A stretch of 14,221 nucleotides of DNA from Ectobacillus sp048976805 (GCA_048976805.1 JBHGUR010000055.1:1-14221); one strand, 5' to 3'; positions 1-7,588 are shown, numbered from the stretch's first letter. Notes: generated by a model from the letters alone, not told the origin. Translations and numbers: made by a program.

Positions 1-1712
1 ATCCTTGCTGAAGGGAACAATCGCTTTAAAAACTCGAATTGAAACGGGGAATAATCCTGTGCCTCGTCAACAACTATATGTTTAATCGAACTGTTCGTTT
101 GAAAGCCGTGAATAAGCTCTTTTAAAAGTAAAAACGGAGTCGCGTCTTCATAACATAACTTGCCTTCGTCTAGCATTTCCAGCGTCAATCGGCAAATATC
201 CGCCCACTCTGCGGGTGTTTCCCCCTTCATCCACTGTTTGATTTGCATAGGGTTGGCGAAAAGCTGCTTGTACATCCCCTTAATGTCAAGGAAACGAAAT
301 GCCCGGATTCGTTTTCGCAGCGGCTGTAGCTTCCGGCGGACAATCAATTGGGCAAGCGCTTTTGTCTCAGTCTCATAATCGGCAATCGTTTCCCTTTTAT
401 AGCCGCGTTTTTCCGCTAAGTAGGTACGTGCGTTATGGTACTCTTCATTGCTAAGCAACTCGATCTCCTCCTGCACCCATGGCTTAGTCCGTTCAGCTTT
501 TTCGGCTTCATCGATTTGCTTCATGAGCCAATCCTTCAACTTTTCGAGCCTGTTATGGAAGCGAAGGGAGGTGTCGCTGTTATAAAACCTTTCTGCAATT
601 TGTTGGGCGGTAACGATTGGCTTCCCTCTAAAGATAATAGTTTTAAATAGCATTCCGGATAATTCGAGCGACTGCCTGTATGATTGGATTGCTTCAAAAA
701 AACGGATAGATGCCTTAAATTGGATGCCAGCTATCCTTGGTTTGTACGAAGGAGTATTTACTGCAGTTAAAACATATTCCAATTGCTCGTATGGATCTTC
801 TACTTGAAACTCTTTGCCAAGCCGATGGACTAAATATTCTTGGAATGTAACCTGCTGCATATTCTCTTCGCCAAGTTCCGGCAATACATTGGACACGTAG
901 CTATTAAACATCGCATTAGGCGAAAAAAGAATGATTTGGTCCGCATTCAGGCGGTCTCGATATTTGTAGAGCAAATAAGCGATCCGCTGCAGGGCGGCCG
1001 ATGTCTTTCCGCTGCCGGCTGCACCATGTACAATGAGGAGCCGCCCGCGATCATGGCGGATGATTTTATTTTGCTCCTGTTGAATGGTAGCCACTATATT
1101 GTGCATATGTTTGTCCGTGCCTTTGCCTAGTACCTGTTGTAAAATCTCGTCTCCAATGGTAAGGCTCGTATCGAACATGGATTGGAGAACGCCGCCGCGG
1201 ATCAGGTATTGCCACTTTTTCTCCAATACACCTTTAACTGGGCCCCCGGGTGTTTCATAACTAGCCGGGCCAGGCTGGCAATCATAGTAGATGCTCGAGA
1301 CCGGCGCCCTCCAGTCGTAGATGAGGAAATTATCGCCACTTTCATCAGTAAGCGTGGAGATTCCAATATAGATGTGTTCATGGGCCGAAGTTCCTTCTTC
1401 AATGAAATCGATTCGGCCGAAGTAGGGAACTTCCTGCATTCGGCGCAGCGTGGACAATCGCTGGGAGGCATGCCTATGGGTGCTTTGGCTTACGGACAGA
1501 GCTTGTGCCTCTTGTCTCAAGCCGATGATGGTCTCAAGGTAATCATCAAAGGTATCCGTATTCACCTTGATTTCGTCCCAAAAGTGTTTGCGGATATGAA
1601 TCACTTCGTTTCGGCGCTGGGTAGTTTCTTCCTCCAATCGGCTGATTTGTTCCTTAATTGTCTCCATAACGCTGTTCAATCGTTTTTGCTCCTGCTGAAA
1701 TTCTGAATTCAT
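1..1712 (-). CDS. helD: HelD, RNA polymerase recycling ATPase (UvrD/Rep-like), 5' part
   Basis: The reading frame is open from an ATG at 1712 to the window edge, giving 570 codons. HelD of B. subtilis has about 774 residues, so roughly the last quarter is missing. Residues 1-45 are charged and helical (predicted coiled coil), like the HelD arm that enters the RNA polymerase secondary channel. A Walker A motif GAAGSGKT lies at residues 230-237. A Walker B/motif II, VVDEAQDYS, lies at about 547-555. The family uses ATP to release stalled RNA polymerase from nucleic acid; it is a UvrD-like motor rather than a proven DNA helicase. A ribosome binding site AAAGGAG eight bases before the ATG supports this start. 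A MITE begins 25 bases upstream of the start codon, so any original promoter has been displaced or replaced. I found no frameshift or stop across the stretch. The alternative, another UvrD-type helicase, is less likely given the long N-terminal arm before Walker A. Confidence 0.9.
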   Translation of the reverse strand, partial: MNSEFQQEQKRLNSVMETIKEQISRLEEETTQRRNEVIHIRKHFWDEIKVNTDTFDDYLETIIGLRQEAQALSVSQSTHRHASQRLSTLRRMQEVPYFGRIDFIEEGTSAHEHIYIGISTLTDESGDNFLIYDWRAPVSSIYYDCQPGPASYETPGGPVKGVLEKKWQYLIRGGVLQSMFDTSLTIGDEILQQVLGKGTDKHMHNIVATIQQEQNKIIRHDRGRLLIVHGAAGSGKTSAALQRIAYLLYKYRDRLNADQIILFSPNAMFNSYVSNVLPELGEENMQQVTFQEYLVHRLGKEFQVEDPYEQLEYVLTAVNTPSYKPRIAGIQFKASIRFFEAIQSYRQSLELSGMLFKTIIFRGKPIVTAQQIAERFYNSDTSLRFHNRLEKLKDWLMKQIDEAEKAERTKPWVQEEIELLSNEEYHNARTYLAEKRGYKRETIADYETETKALAQLIVRRKLQPLRKRIRAFRFLDIKGMYKQLFANPMQIKQWMKGETPAEWADICRLTLEMLDEGKLCYEDATPFLLLKELIHGFQTNSSIKHIVVDEAQDYSPFQFEFLKRLFPSAR

Positions 1713-1736
1713 AGCAAACACTCCTTTTAAAAAAAT

Positions 1737-1950
1737 GGCTGTGTTAAACGATAGTGTTGATAAATCCCCCTTCTTTTTGGGGGTGAAGAGAGTTCCCAGC
1801 CGTGTGTAGTAACGGTTAGGGCCTAACTTCGCCTCGTCCGCAGGAAAACCAGAAGCAAGAAGCGAGAGCAGGCGGCGTCTGTTCTACCTAACCTTGATGC
1901 ACGTGAACGCACTGTTGGCACAAAAATCAACAACAAGCTTTAACATAGCC
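1737..1950. repeat. MITE family A, copy 1 (about 214 bp)
   Basis: The element is bounded by GGCTGTGTTAAA on the left and TTTAACATAGCC on the right, imperfect terminal inverted repeats that extend inward to a shared TGTTGAT. It has no coding capacity. Inside is a CCCCC/GGGGG hairpin at 1766-1783. Its reverse complement aligns with 5165-5351 over most of its length, notably the block containing CCGTTACTACACAC. The flanks are A-rich and nearly identical (1729-1736 and 1951-1958 match at 7 of 8), which may be a target duplication. It lies directly upstream of the helD ribosome binding site. Confidence 0.75.
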
Positions 1951-1970
1951 TAAAAAATAAATATAGGGGG

Positions 1971-1999
1971 TTGATTGTCGAAGGGTTGTTTGGTATAAT
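1971..1999 (+). promoter_or_regulatory. SigA-type promoter, apparently orphan
   Basis: TTGATT at 1971-1976 and a perfect TATAAT at 1994-1999 are separated by exactly 17 bases. No intact gene follows: the next 500 bases hold a palindrome and an insertion sequence scrap. It may once have driven a gene lost from this site. The only ATG close behind it, at 2016, opens just 12 codons. Confidence 0.6.
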
Positions 2000-2118
2000 T
2001 AAAATAGGGATACTATGAACGTTAACGCAAGCGTGCGAAATGTGCCTATATAAATTTACCATGAGTGCTCATTTTTTTCAATATATTGGACATGGTTTTT
2101 ATAAAAATAGAAGCCGTC

Positions 2119-2164
2119 AAGAAAGAAACCCTTCATGCTAATTGTTATGAAGGGTTTCTTTCTT
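2119..2164. terminator. Long perfect hairpin, terminator-like on both strands
   Basis: AAGAAAGAAACCCTTCAT at 2119-2136 is exactly repeated as its complement at 2147-2164, with a 10-base loop. The 18-bp stem ends in T-rich sequence on both strands, as in bidirectional rho-independent terminators. No intact gene flanks it closely, so it is probably a relic of a lost gene pair. Confidence 0.6.
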
Positions 2165-2372
2165 ACAATGATAATTACTAACATTCCATGTGTTGCCACA
2201 TACATTCGGTACGCGTTGGGGTGTTGCGTATTGCTAAAAAATATGTGTAGCCCCAGAATAAATATTTCCGGGTTCGATTCGGTTCTAGCCCTTGGCCTGT
2301 CTCGTTTTGCGGTTTTCTCCGGCCTCACTTCGGCTGAAAAATTCTTTTCTAAGGTCTGGATGATTGTACCGG
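2165..2372. other. Stretch with no recognisable gene
   Basis: Both strands were read. The short open frames here show no recognisable protein features and have no good ribosome binding sites. The frame of the transposase scrap that follows hits a stop just upstream of 2373, so this is not an obvious continuation of it. Confidence 0.5.
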
Positions 2373-2542
2373 CAAGAATTTGAGAGCATGGAACATTTTA
2401 AAAGAGAACTAGGAACATACATTTATTATTGCAATCATAAACGAATTGAGACGAAATTAAAGGGCCTGAGTCCGGTTCAATGCTGGACTCGGGCCCGAGA
2501 TACTCCCTGACAAACTCGTATCTAACTTTTGGGGTGCAGTTC
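2373..2542 (+). pseudogene. IS3-family transposase C-terminal fragment with right IS end
   Basis: Starting at 2373 the frame reads QEFESMEHF, then KREL, then YYCNHKRIETKLKGLSPVQ, and ends with TGA at 2508-2510. This is the tail of IS3/IS150-type OrfB transposases, where the NHKRI...KLKGLSPVQ signature follows the DDE catalytic core. The catalytic residues and the rest of the enzyme are absent, so it cannot be active. Right after the stop, CTAACTTTTGGGGTGCAGTTCA at 2521-2542 looks like the typical right terminal repeat of these elements. No matching left end was found in the window, so the rest of the element has been deleted. The stretch 2165-2372 immediately upstream is not recognisable as transposase in any frame. 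Confidence 0.8.
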
Positions 2543-2659
2543 ATGAGAAAGTGGAATCTGGAAGACATCCAAAAATTCGTCGAGTTCAATAGGGAAGCGG
2601 CGGCGCGGCCTGTGCGGAATTTACGGGATAGTGTGGATAAAGATGTGAATATGTTCTAA
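2543..2659 (+). CDS. 38-codon ORF abutting the IS end, possible gene tail
   Basis: The ATG at 2543 begins on the first base after the insertion sequence terminal repeat and the frame runs to TAA at 2657-2659. The product is charged: MRKWNLEDIQKF, then a stretch ending DKDVNMF. There is no ribosome binding site, because the upstream bases belong to the IS end. A strong terminator follows two bases later. This suggests the 3' end of a gene interrupted by the IS rather than a complete small gene. I do not recognise the family. Confidence 0.35.
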   Translation: MRKWNLEDIQKFVEFNREAAARPVRNLRDSVDKDVNMF

Positions 2660-2660
2660 T

Positions 2661-2697
2661 AAAAAAAAGATGGAAACGGGAATCCATCCTTTTTCTA
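2661..2697 (+). terminator. Rho-independent terminator
   Basis: An A-run is followed by GATGGA (2669-2674), an 8-base loop, TCCATC (2683-2688) and then CTTTTTCTATTTT. It directly follows the 38-codon ORF, and its A-rich left side could also serve the convergent membrane gene that ends at 2762. Confidence 0.65.
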
Positions 2698-2761
2698 TTT
2701 TCCCTTCTTAAAATCTTGTTTTTCAATGTATAGAAACATGAAAACGCTATGAAAACGCCTT

Positions 2762-3289
2762 TTATTGCGGCTTTAAAAACGGAACATCAAACAGCCACAT
2801 CATGAGAATCAATATAATAACAGCAACTAACCAAGCGGAAAGCGGCCTTTTGTAGTGAAGCCTTAATAAAGGGAATTGCCAGCAATTATGAAATATCGAC
2901 CAATACATATTCCATCCATCAAAATGCTTTTGCAAGCCTATAGCTGTCATAATAACTTCGATGAAAGTATAAATACATACCCATAAAAAATTATACGCTG
3001 CCTTCTTTATTATCCCGCCTTCTTCCGGGTATTTTGATAAGAATAGCAAAGTCGTACTTCCAAACATAGTAGATATGACGAATAATTCTGTCATTTCCTT
3101 GGTAACTATGCCGCTTTGAAATTGCCACAGTATTTTATCGCTGAATACAAAATTATAAATTAAATCGCCTATTGCAAAAAACAAAAATGTTGAATAATAT
3201 TTGTGCCAATTTTTCCAATCAGCCCACTTATATGCAACAGCTATCCAAATCAGCCCATGAGAAAATCGAATTAAATCTTTCCACCACAT
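2762..3289 (-). CDS. CBO0543-type multi-pass membrane protein
   Basis: This 175-residue protein is dominated by hydrophobic segments, with about five likely membrane helices and short loops. The C-terminal half carries the pattern I associate with the CBO0543 family of Firmicutes: LLFLSKYPEE, a Trp/Tyr-rich helix, HFDGWNMYWSI, then PLLRLHYKRPLSAW before the last helix. The function of that family is unknown. The longest frame begins at 3298, but there the ribosome binding site AAAAGG touches the ATG. The second ATG, at 3289, has AAGGA eight bases upstream and is the better start. The gene stands alone: it converges on the ORF ending at 2659 and is followed upstream by a 230-base gap. A second, divergent member of what looks like the same family lies at 8345-8833. 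Family assignment is from pattern memory; no catalytic motif is visible. Confidence 0.75.
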   Translation of the reverse strand: MWWKDLIRFSHGLIWIAVAYKWADWKNWHKYYSTFLFFAIGDLIYNFVFSDKILWQFQSGIVTKEMTELFVISTMFGSTTLLFLSKYPEEGGIIKKAAYNFLWVCIYTFIEVIMTAIGLQKHFDGWNMYWSIFHNCWQFPLLRLHYKRPLSAWLVAVIILILMMWLFDVPFLKPQ

Positions 3290-3298
3290 ATAAAACAT

Positions 3299-3520
3299 CC
3301 TTTTCGGAATAAACTATAGTCTAATTTTTTGATGGTGGATTAAGCTTTATGCAATTTTGTGAATTTTTTCTAATTATTAAACTGTGCTCTTGGCGTATTT
3401 TTAAAAAAGTGATGGCAATAGCGTATTAAGGAAGATATTGCGCTGTTTGCCAAGAGGGGACCTAAAGCTTGCCAACCCCTTTCCAAATGGTGAGGAGTTC
3501 GCGCTATGCCAAAATCAGAA
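3299..3520. other. Intergenic stretch with nested inverted repeats
   Basis: No gene is recognised here. CTCTTGGC at 3387-3394 is complementary to GCCAAGAG at 3449-3456. Between them GGCAATAGCG (3414-3423) can pair imperfectly with CGCTGTTTGCC (3441-3451). The two pairings share bases 3449-3451, so they compete. A GGTGAGGAG ribosome-binding-like sequence at 3489-3497 precedes an ATG at 3506 on the plus strand, but that frame is only 32 codons and runs antisense into the hydrolase gene. Confidence 0.35.
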
Positions 3521-4390
3521 TCAGTACCTAAAAAACTTTTCAATTTCCTCTATAATCATCTCCAAATTCCTGTCATTTTGAAAATGGCTCGCATTTTGTA
3601 AAGTAACAGTTTGCAGCGCTGCAGGAAAAACTTCCTTTGCCTTTGGTACGACTTGTTCTGCAGGGAAAAACACATCATTCTCGGCCGCAAAGAGCAAAGT
3701 AGGGGCTTTGTAGTTTGCGAGCTCTTCTTTGGTTGCGTAGCTTGGGAATGCAGTTTCCAGCTTTACGTAGTCATACACATACTTTATCTGCAAAAGCAAT
3801 TCGGGGTCTATCGTTGTATCAAACATTGCCTCACACGCTCTAAGCAAATTTTTGCCATTTGGAAACAGTTTGTAAACAGCAAGCGGAATCAGGATTTTTT
3901 TCATCATATTGGCTATTTTGCCGCCCGCAATTCCCGACGGTACAAGAAGCACTGCTTTTTCTATACGTTCCGGTGCATAGGTAGCCAGCCGGATAAGTAT
4001 TCCACCGCCATAGGATGGACCGATAAATTTGGCTTTTGCAAGGCCGAGGCCATCCATAAAATCGCAAACCCACTGGGCGTATTCGTGAGACTGCGGATTT
4101 AGGCGCACTTCATCGCTTTTGCCTGGGTGGCCAATCGTATCCGGCGCATAAAGCCGGTATTGTTTCGCCAGAGGCTCAAACCATTTTAATGTAATCGGAT
4201 TTACGACATTTCCGCCATGAAAGCAAATCAGAGGTTCTCCGTCTTGATTTCCTCCAACAAGAATATGGGTTTTTCCAAAGCGGGTTTCAACATATGTATC
4301 TTCAAAATCTGTATCCAGCCCATTTTTCATATTGTCGTATATTTCTAGGAGTTTTCTCTTTCCTTCCGGATTCTTATATATGGTCTTCAT
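3521..4390 (-). CDS. Alpha/beta-fold hydrolase
   Basis: The 289-residue protein has the alpha/beta hydrolase layout. An oxyanion strand-loop CFHGGN lies at residues 56-61 and the nucleophile elbow GPSYGG at 124-129 (Ser126). The acid is probably Asp239 in AENDVFFP and the catalytic His is His269 in NASHFQND. The triad is therefore complete, and the size matches the family. Substrate cannot be deduced; esterase, peptidase-like and haloperoxidase-like members share this pattern. No signal peptide is visible, so it is probably cytoplasmic. The longest frame starts at 4408, but GGAGG eight bases before the ATG at 4390 makes that the likely start, giving MKTIYKNPEG. It is divergent from the DUF4865 gene, with a 139-base intergenic region that could hold shared control. 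Confidence 0.88.
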   Translation of the reverse strand: MKTIYKNPEGKRKLLEIYDNMKNGLDTDFEDTYVETRFGKTHILVGGNQDGEPLICFHGGNVVNPITLKWFEPLAKQYRLYAPDTIGHPGKSDEVRLNPQSHEYAQWVCDFMDGLGLAKAKFIGPSYGGGILIRLATYAPERIEKAVLLVPSGIAGGKIANMMKKILIPLAVYKLFPNGKNLLRACEAMFDTTIDPELLLQIKYVYDYVKLETAFPSYATKEELANYKAPTLLFAAENDVFFPAEQVVPKAKEVFPAALQTVTLQNASHFQNDRNLEMIIEEIEKFFRY

Positions 4391-4443
4391 CGCTTTTTCC
4401 TCCATCAAAAGGTAGTGGCAAGGCTTTCTATAAAAAAACTCCC

Positions 4444-4500
4444 CCTTATTCTTAGTGGATTTGTTAATATAAGGATATTTCGGGATTTCTCCATTATAAT
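4444..4500 (+). promoter_or_regulatory. Divergent control region of hydrolase and DUF4865 genes
   Basis: A TATAAT at 4495-4500 lies 30 bases before the DUF4865 start and could be its -10, although no good -35 sits at the right distance. That would fit activator dependence. Upstream, CCTTAT (4444-4449) and ATAAGG (4469-4474) form an inverted repeat with a 19-base spacer, a possible regulator site between the two divergent genes. Confidence 0.35.
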
Positions 4501-4529
4501 TTTATATCATGCGAAAGCGGGGGATGTAC

Positions 4530-5078
4530 ATGATAGGGATGCAATATCAAATCATTTTGCCAAAGGATTATAACATGGGAATTATTAGGGACAGGGTGCG
4601 CAACAACGGTTATAAGACAGACGGATTCCAAGGGCTTTATTTTAAAGCGTATTTCATTACGGAGGCGGAGAAAAACGGGAATATGTACAATTCCTACGCA
4701 CCCCTATATGTTTGGAAAGATACAAGCGGAATGAATGAGTTTATCTTCGGCGGATTTTATGACAATATTTTAGCATCGTTTGGGTGGCAGCATATTCACA
4801 TTGGCGTTTTGTTTTCCATTCATTTGGACAACGATTTTCATAAAAGCCGGTATGCCGTTGAACATACAGGAACGATTCCTGAAAGCAAATCATTGGCCAA
4901 CATGCCATTTCAGCAAAATGTGAAAAATACAGAAAAAAGCTTGGGAAATGTATGTATCTATAATCCGGATAAATGGAGTTATAGCCATTTCGGTTTTTAT
5001 GATGAAAAACCGATTATCGATTCAGGAGGCTATTGTAAAGTGTATGAAGTTTTATATATTTCATCATCCCCGGTTTAA
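4530..5078 (+). CDS. DUF4865 family protein
   Basis: This 182-residue soluble protein begins MIGMQYQIILPKDYNMGIIR, followed by DGFQGLYFKAYF (31-42) and APLYVWKDTSGMNEFIFGG (57-75). That order matches the DUF4865 family, whose biochemical role is unknown to me. Its aromatic-rich beta pattern suggests a small ligand-binding or ferredoxin-like fold, but that is inference. The frame extends upstream to an ATG at 4509, yet the GGGGG ribosome binding site lies six bases before the ATG at 4530 and touches the one at 4524. I chose 4530. The gene diverges from the alpha/beta hydrolase, so the two may be co-regulated. No convincing terminator follows; a decayed MITE begins about 90 bases downstream. 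Confidence 0.8.
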   Translation: MIGMQYQIILPKDYNMGIIRDRVRNNGYKTDGFQGLYFKAYFITEAEKNGNMYNSYAPLYVWKDTSGMNEFIFGGFYDNILASFGWQHIHIGVLFSIHLDNDFHKSRYAVEHTGTIPESKSLANMPFQQNVKNTEKSLGNVCIYNPDKWSYSHFGFYDEKPIIDSGGYCKVYEVLYISSSPV

Positions 5079-5164
5079 CCGTAATCCTTAGATGGTCAAT
5101 TCAATTAACAGAGACATCCATGCAAGAATATAACTCGCACCACGATAGATAAAAATTTGTATTT

Positions 5165-5351
5165 TTTAAGGTAGGCCGATGTTGATTTTGATATCACGTA
5201 CGTCTGTACATCACGGCTATGCAGACATTGCAACCCGCACTTATCTTCTCTCTCTGGTTTTCCTTTGGACGAGGCAGAGCTAGGCCCTGACCGTTACTAC
5301 ACACAGCTGGGAGCACTCTCCCCCTCTAAAAATAAGGGGGGTTAACACAGA
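5165..5351. repeat. MITE family A, copy 2, decayed and inverted relative to copy 1
   Basis: This aligns with the reverse complement of 1737-1950. Shared blocks include TGTTGATTTT near 5178, TGGTTTTCC near 5255, GGACGAGGC, TAGGCCCTGACC and the GTTACTACACAC block near 5293. A C-run/G-run hairpin sits near 5320-5340, as in copy 1. Both ends are damaged: the left terminal repeat is mostly lost, and near the right end about 16 bases between the G-run and TTAACACAG are deleted. It fills most of the gap between the DUF4865 gene and ahpF. Confidence 0.7.
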
Positions 5352-5374
5352 TTATTTTTTAGGGTAGCTAAAGC

Positions 5375-5406
5375 GAAAAGAACCAGTCAAAAGGCCGGTT
5401 CTTTTC
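5375..5406 (-). terminator. ahpCF operon terminator
   Basis: GAAAAGAACC (5375-5384) pairs with GGTTCTTTTC (5397-5406) around a 12-base loop. Read on the minus strand, the stem lies 11 bases past the ahpF stop codon and ends in TTTTCGCTTT. Confidence 0.75.
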
Positions 5407-5417
5407 TATTATTCTTA

Positions 5418-6947
5418 TTAATTTCGGATGAGGTAATCAAATGCGCTTAAGGCTGCCGTAGCGCCTGAGCCCATCGAAATAATGATTTGCTTATATGCGC
5501 TATCTGTGCAGTCGCCTGCAGCAAACACCCCAGGGATATTCGTAGCGCCGCGCTTGTCAACAATGATTTCGCCCATGCGATTGCGTTCAACCGCCCCGCC
5601 TAACCAATCGGTATTTGGCACAAGGCCGATCTGAACGAATACGCCCTGCAATTCAACGTGATGTTCTTTGCCTGTCTCACGGTCAATGTAAGAAATGCCG
5701 CTTACTTTGTCAGTGCCGGTAATTTCTTTAGTTTGCACGTTCTTTAAGACAGTGACGTTAGGAAGGCTGTAAAGGCGATCCTGCAGGACAGCATCAGCTT
5801 TTAACTCAGGCATGAACTCAAGGACTGTTACATGCTTCGCAATGCCTGCAAGGTCAATGGCCGCCTCAACGCCGGAGTTGCCGCCGCCGATAACTGCTAC
5901 ATCTTTTCCTTCAAACAATGGGCCGTCGCAATGAGGGCAGTACGCTACACCTTTGTTCTTGAATTCTTCTTCGCCTGGTACGCCGACGTTGCGCCAGCGG
6001 GCACCTGTTGAAAGGATTACAGTTTTGCTCTTTAGAACAGCGCCGTTTTCGAGTTCAACTTCGATAAGGTCTTTCTTCTCTAAACGCTTGGCGCGCTGCA
6101 GCTTCATAATATCAACGTCATACTGGTTGACGTGTTCTTCAAGGTTTGTGGCAAGTTTAGGGCCTTCTGTATATTTCATGCTGATAAAGTTCTCAATGGC
6201 CATCGTGTCCATAACTTGGCCGCCAAAGCGTTCTGCAACAATGCCTGTACGAATGCCTTTGCGCGCCGCATAGATGGCCGCGCTTGCACCGGCTGGCCCG
6301 CCGCCGACGACAAGTACGTCGAATGGCTCTTTGTCAGCAAACTCTGATGCATCCGGCACATTTCCCATCTTGGCAAGAATTTCTTCAAGCGACATGCGGC
6401 CGCCGCCAAACGATTCCCCATTTAGGAATACTGTTGGGACTGCCATGATGCCTTTGCTTTCCGCCTCATCTTTGAAGGCTGCGCCATCAATCATGGTGTG
6501 CGTAATGCCAGGGTTTAGAATGCTCATCAGGTTCAATGCCTGTACAACGTCAGGGCAATTATGGCATGTTAGGCTAATGTAAGACTCGAAGTGATATTCG
6601 CCTTTAATGCTTTTAATTTGGTCGATTACCTTCTGGTCAACTTTTGGAGCTCTTCCGCTCACTTGAAGCAGGGCCAGCACCAGTGAAGTGAATTCGTGGC
6701 CAAGCGGAATACCGGCAAAAGTTACCCCGGTGTCTTCGCCGATACGGTTTACGCTAAAGCTCGGCGTTCTCTCCAATTGCGCTTTTTCTACCTTAATATT
6801 AGGCGACATGGCGGCCAATTCATCCACTAAAGCCAGCATGTCGCGGGATACGTCATCTGATCCCGCGCTGACTTTTAGCAGTACATCGCCCTCCATCAAT
6901 TGAAGATATTGGGCTAACTGCGCTTTTATTTCCGCGTCTAGTATCAT
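5418..6947 (-). CDS. ahpF: Alkyl hydroperoxide reductase subunit F
   Basis: AhpF is an NAD(P)H-dependent flavoprotein that re-reduces AhpC after peroxide turnover. At 509 residues it has the family's usual length and order. The N-terminal tandem thioredoxin-like domain carries CHNC (Cys128 and Cys131), the relay to AhpC. The FAD-binding motif GGGPAG is at 215-220. The thioredoxin-reductase-like active site CPHC has Cys337 and Cys340. The pyridine-nucleotide motif GGGNSG is at 354-359, and the FAD signature AGDC at 477-480. All redox cysteines are present, so the enzyme should be active. AAGGAG lies in the 15-base gap after the ahpC stop, 11 bases before the ATG. It is the second gene of the ahpC-ahpF operon, controlled from the PerR-regulated promoter upstream of ahpC, and followed by a terminator. 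Confidence 0.97.
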   Translation of the reverse strand: MILDAEIKAQLAQYLQLMEGDVLLKVSAGSDDVSRDMLALVDELAAMSPNIKVEKAQLERTPSFSVNRIGEDTGVTFAGIPLGHEFTSLVLALLQVSGRAPKVDQKVIDQIKSIKGEYHFESYISLTCHNCPDVVQALNLMSILNPGITHTMIDGAAFKDEAESKGIMAVPTVFLNGESFGGGRMSLEEILAKMGNVPDASEFADKEPFDVLVVGGGPAGASAAIYAARKGIRTGIVAERFGGQVMDTMAIENFISMKYTEGPKLATNLEEHVNQYDVDIMKLQRAKRLEKKDLIEVELENGAVLKSKTVILSTGARWRNVGVPGEEEFKNKGVAYCPHCDGPLFEGKDVAVIGGGNSGVEAAIDLAGIAKHVTVLEFMPELKADAVLQDRLYSLPNVTVLKNVQTKEITGTDKVSGISYIDRETGKEHHVELQGVFVQIGLVPNTDWLGGAVERNRMGEIIVDKRGATNIPGVFAAGDCTDSAYKQIIISMGSGATAALSAFDYLIRN

Positions 6948-6962
6948 TATGAATCATGCTCC

Positions 6963-7526
6963 TTAAATTTTGCCTACTAGGTCAAGGCTTGGCTTAAGTG
7001 TTGCAGCGCCTTCTTGCCATTTGGCTGGGCAAACTTCGCCTGGGTTGTTGCGAACATATTGTGCAGCTTTGATTTTGTTAATAAGAGTGCTTGCATCACG
7101 TCCGATGCCGCCAGCGTTAATTTCAACAGCTTGGATAACGCCGTCTGGATCGATGATGAAAGTGCCGCGGTCAGCAAGGCCTTCTTCTTCATTTAGCACA
7201 TCGAACATGCGGGATAGCTTTTGGGAAGGGTCACCAATCATAATATATTCGATTTTGCTGATTGCTTCTGAGTGGTCGTGCCATGCTTTATGTGTAAAAT
7301 GTGTATCTGTTGAAACGGAATACACTTCAACCCCAAGCTCTTTTAAAGTAGCGTATTGGTTTTGCAAGTCTTCAAGCTCAGTAGGGCATACGAATGTAAA
7401 GTCAGCTGGGTAGAAGCAAACTACGCTCCATTTACCTTTAAAGTTTTGCTCTGTAACATCGATAAACTCACCGTTATGAAAAGCTTTTGCTGCAAATGGT
7501 TGTACTTCTTTTCCGATTAGAGACAT
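6963..7526 (-). CDS. ahpC: Alkyl hydroperoxide reductase subunit C (2-Cys peroxiredoxin)
   Basis: AhpC reduces hydrogen peroxide and organic hydroperoxides in the cytoplasm, using its peroxidatic cysteine and AhpF as electron donor. The 187-residue protein has the peroxidatic Cys47 in TFVCPTE and the resolving Cys166 in GEVCPAKW. The C-terminal extension is of the AhpC/Prx1 type that forms decamers. Length and sequence match Bacillus AhpC closely. The ribosome binding site AGGAGGAAG precedes the ATG. The gene starts the ahpC-ahpF operon and has a leader of about 90 bases that carries a hairpin, preceded by a perfect PerR box and a SigA-type promoter. Confidence 0.97.
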   Translation of the reverse strand: MSLIGKEVQPFAAKAFHNGEFIDVTEQNFKGKWSVVCFYPADFTFVCPTELEDLQNQYATLKELGVEVYSVSTDTHFTHKAWHDHSEAISKIEYIMIGDPSQKLSRMFDVLNEEEGLADRGTFIIDPDGVIQAVEINAGGIGRDASTLINKIKAAQYVRNNPGEVCPAKWQEGAATLKPSLDLVGKI

Positions 7527-7567
7527 AATTAATCTTCCTCCTAATTATGGTTTTAGAATTATGAGTA

Positions 7568-7588
7568 GTTTGCCAAGGTATGGCAAAC
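7568..7588 (-). promoter_or_regulatory. Hairpin in the ahpC 5' leader
   Basis: GTTTGCCA (7568-7575) pairs perfectly with TGGCAAAC (7581-7588) around a five-base loop. It lies between the PerR box and the ahpC ribosome binding site. It is not followed by a T-run in the sense direction, so it is more likely a message-stabilising structure than a terminator. Confidence 0.45.

Noticed and set aside
1182..1706. 174-codon plus-strand ORF
   Set aside because: It is the antisense shadow of the helD coding frame, which carries the Walker motifs and a proper start.
2265..2300. A GGGTTCGATTC motif like a tRNA T-loop
   Set aside because: The flanking bases do not form a T-stem, and no acceptor or anticodon arm can be folded around it.
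2056..2328. 90-codon minus-strand ORF
   Set aside because: It spans the long palindrome, has no ribosome binding site that decides a start, and shows no family resemblance.
6970..7413. 147-codon plus-strand ORF opposite ahpC
   Set aside because: Antisense shadow of the conserved ahpC gene, with no ribosome binding site.
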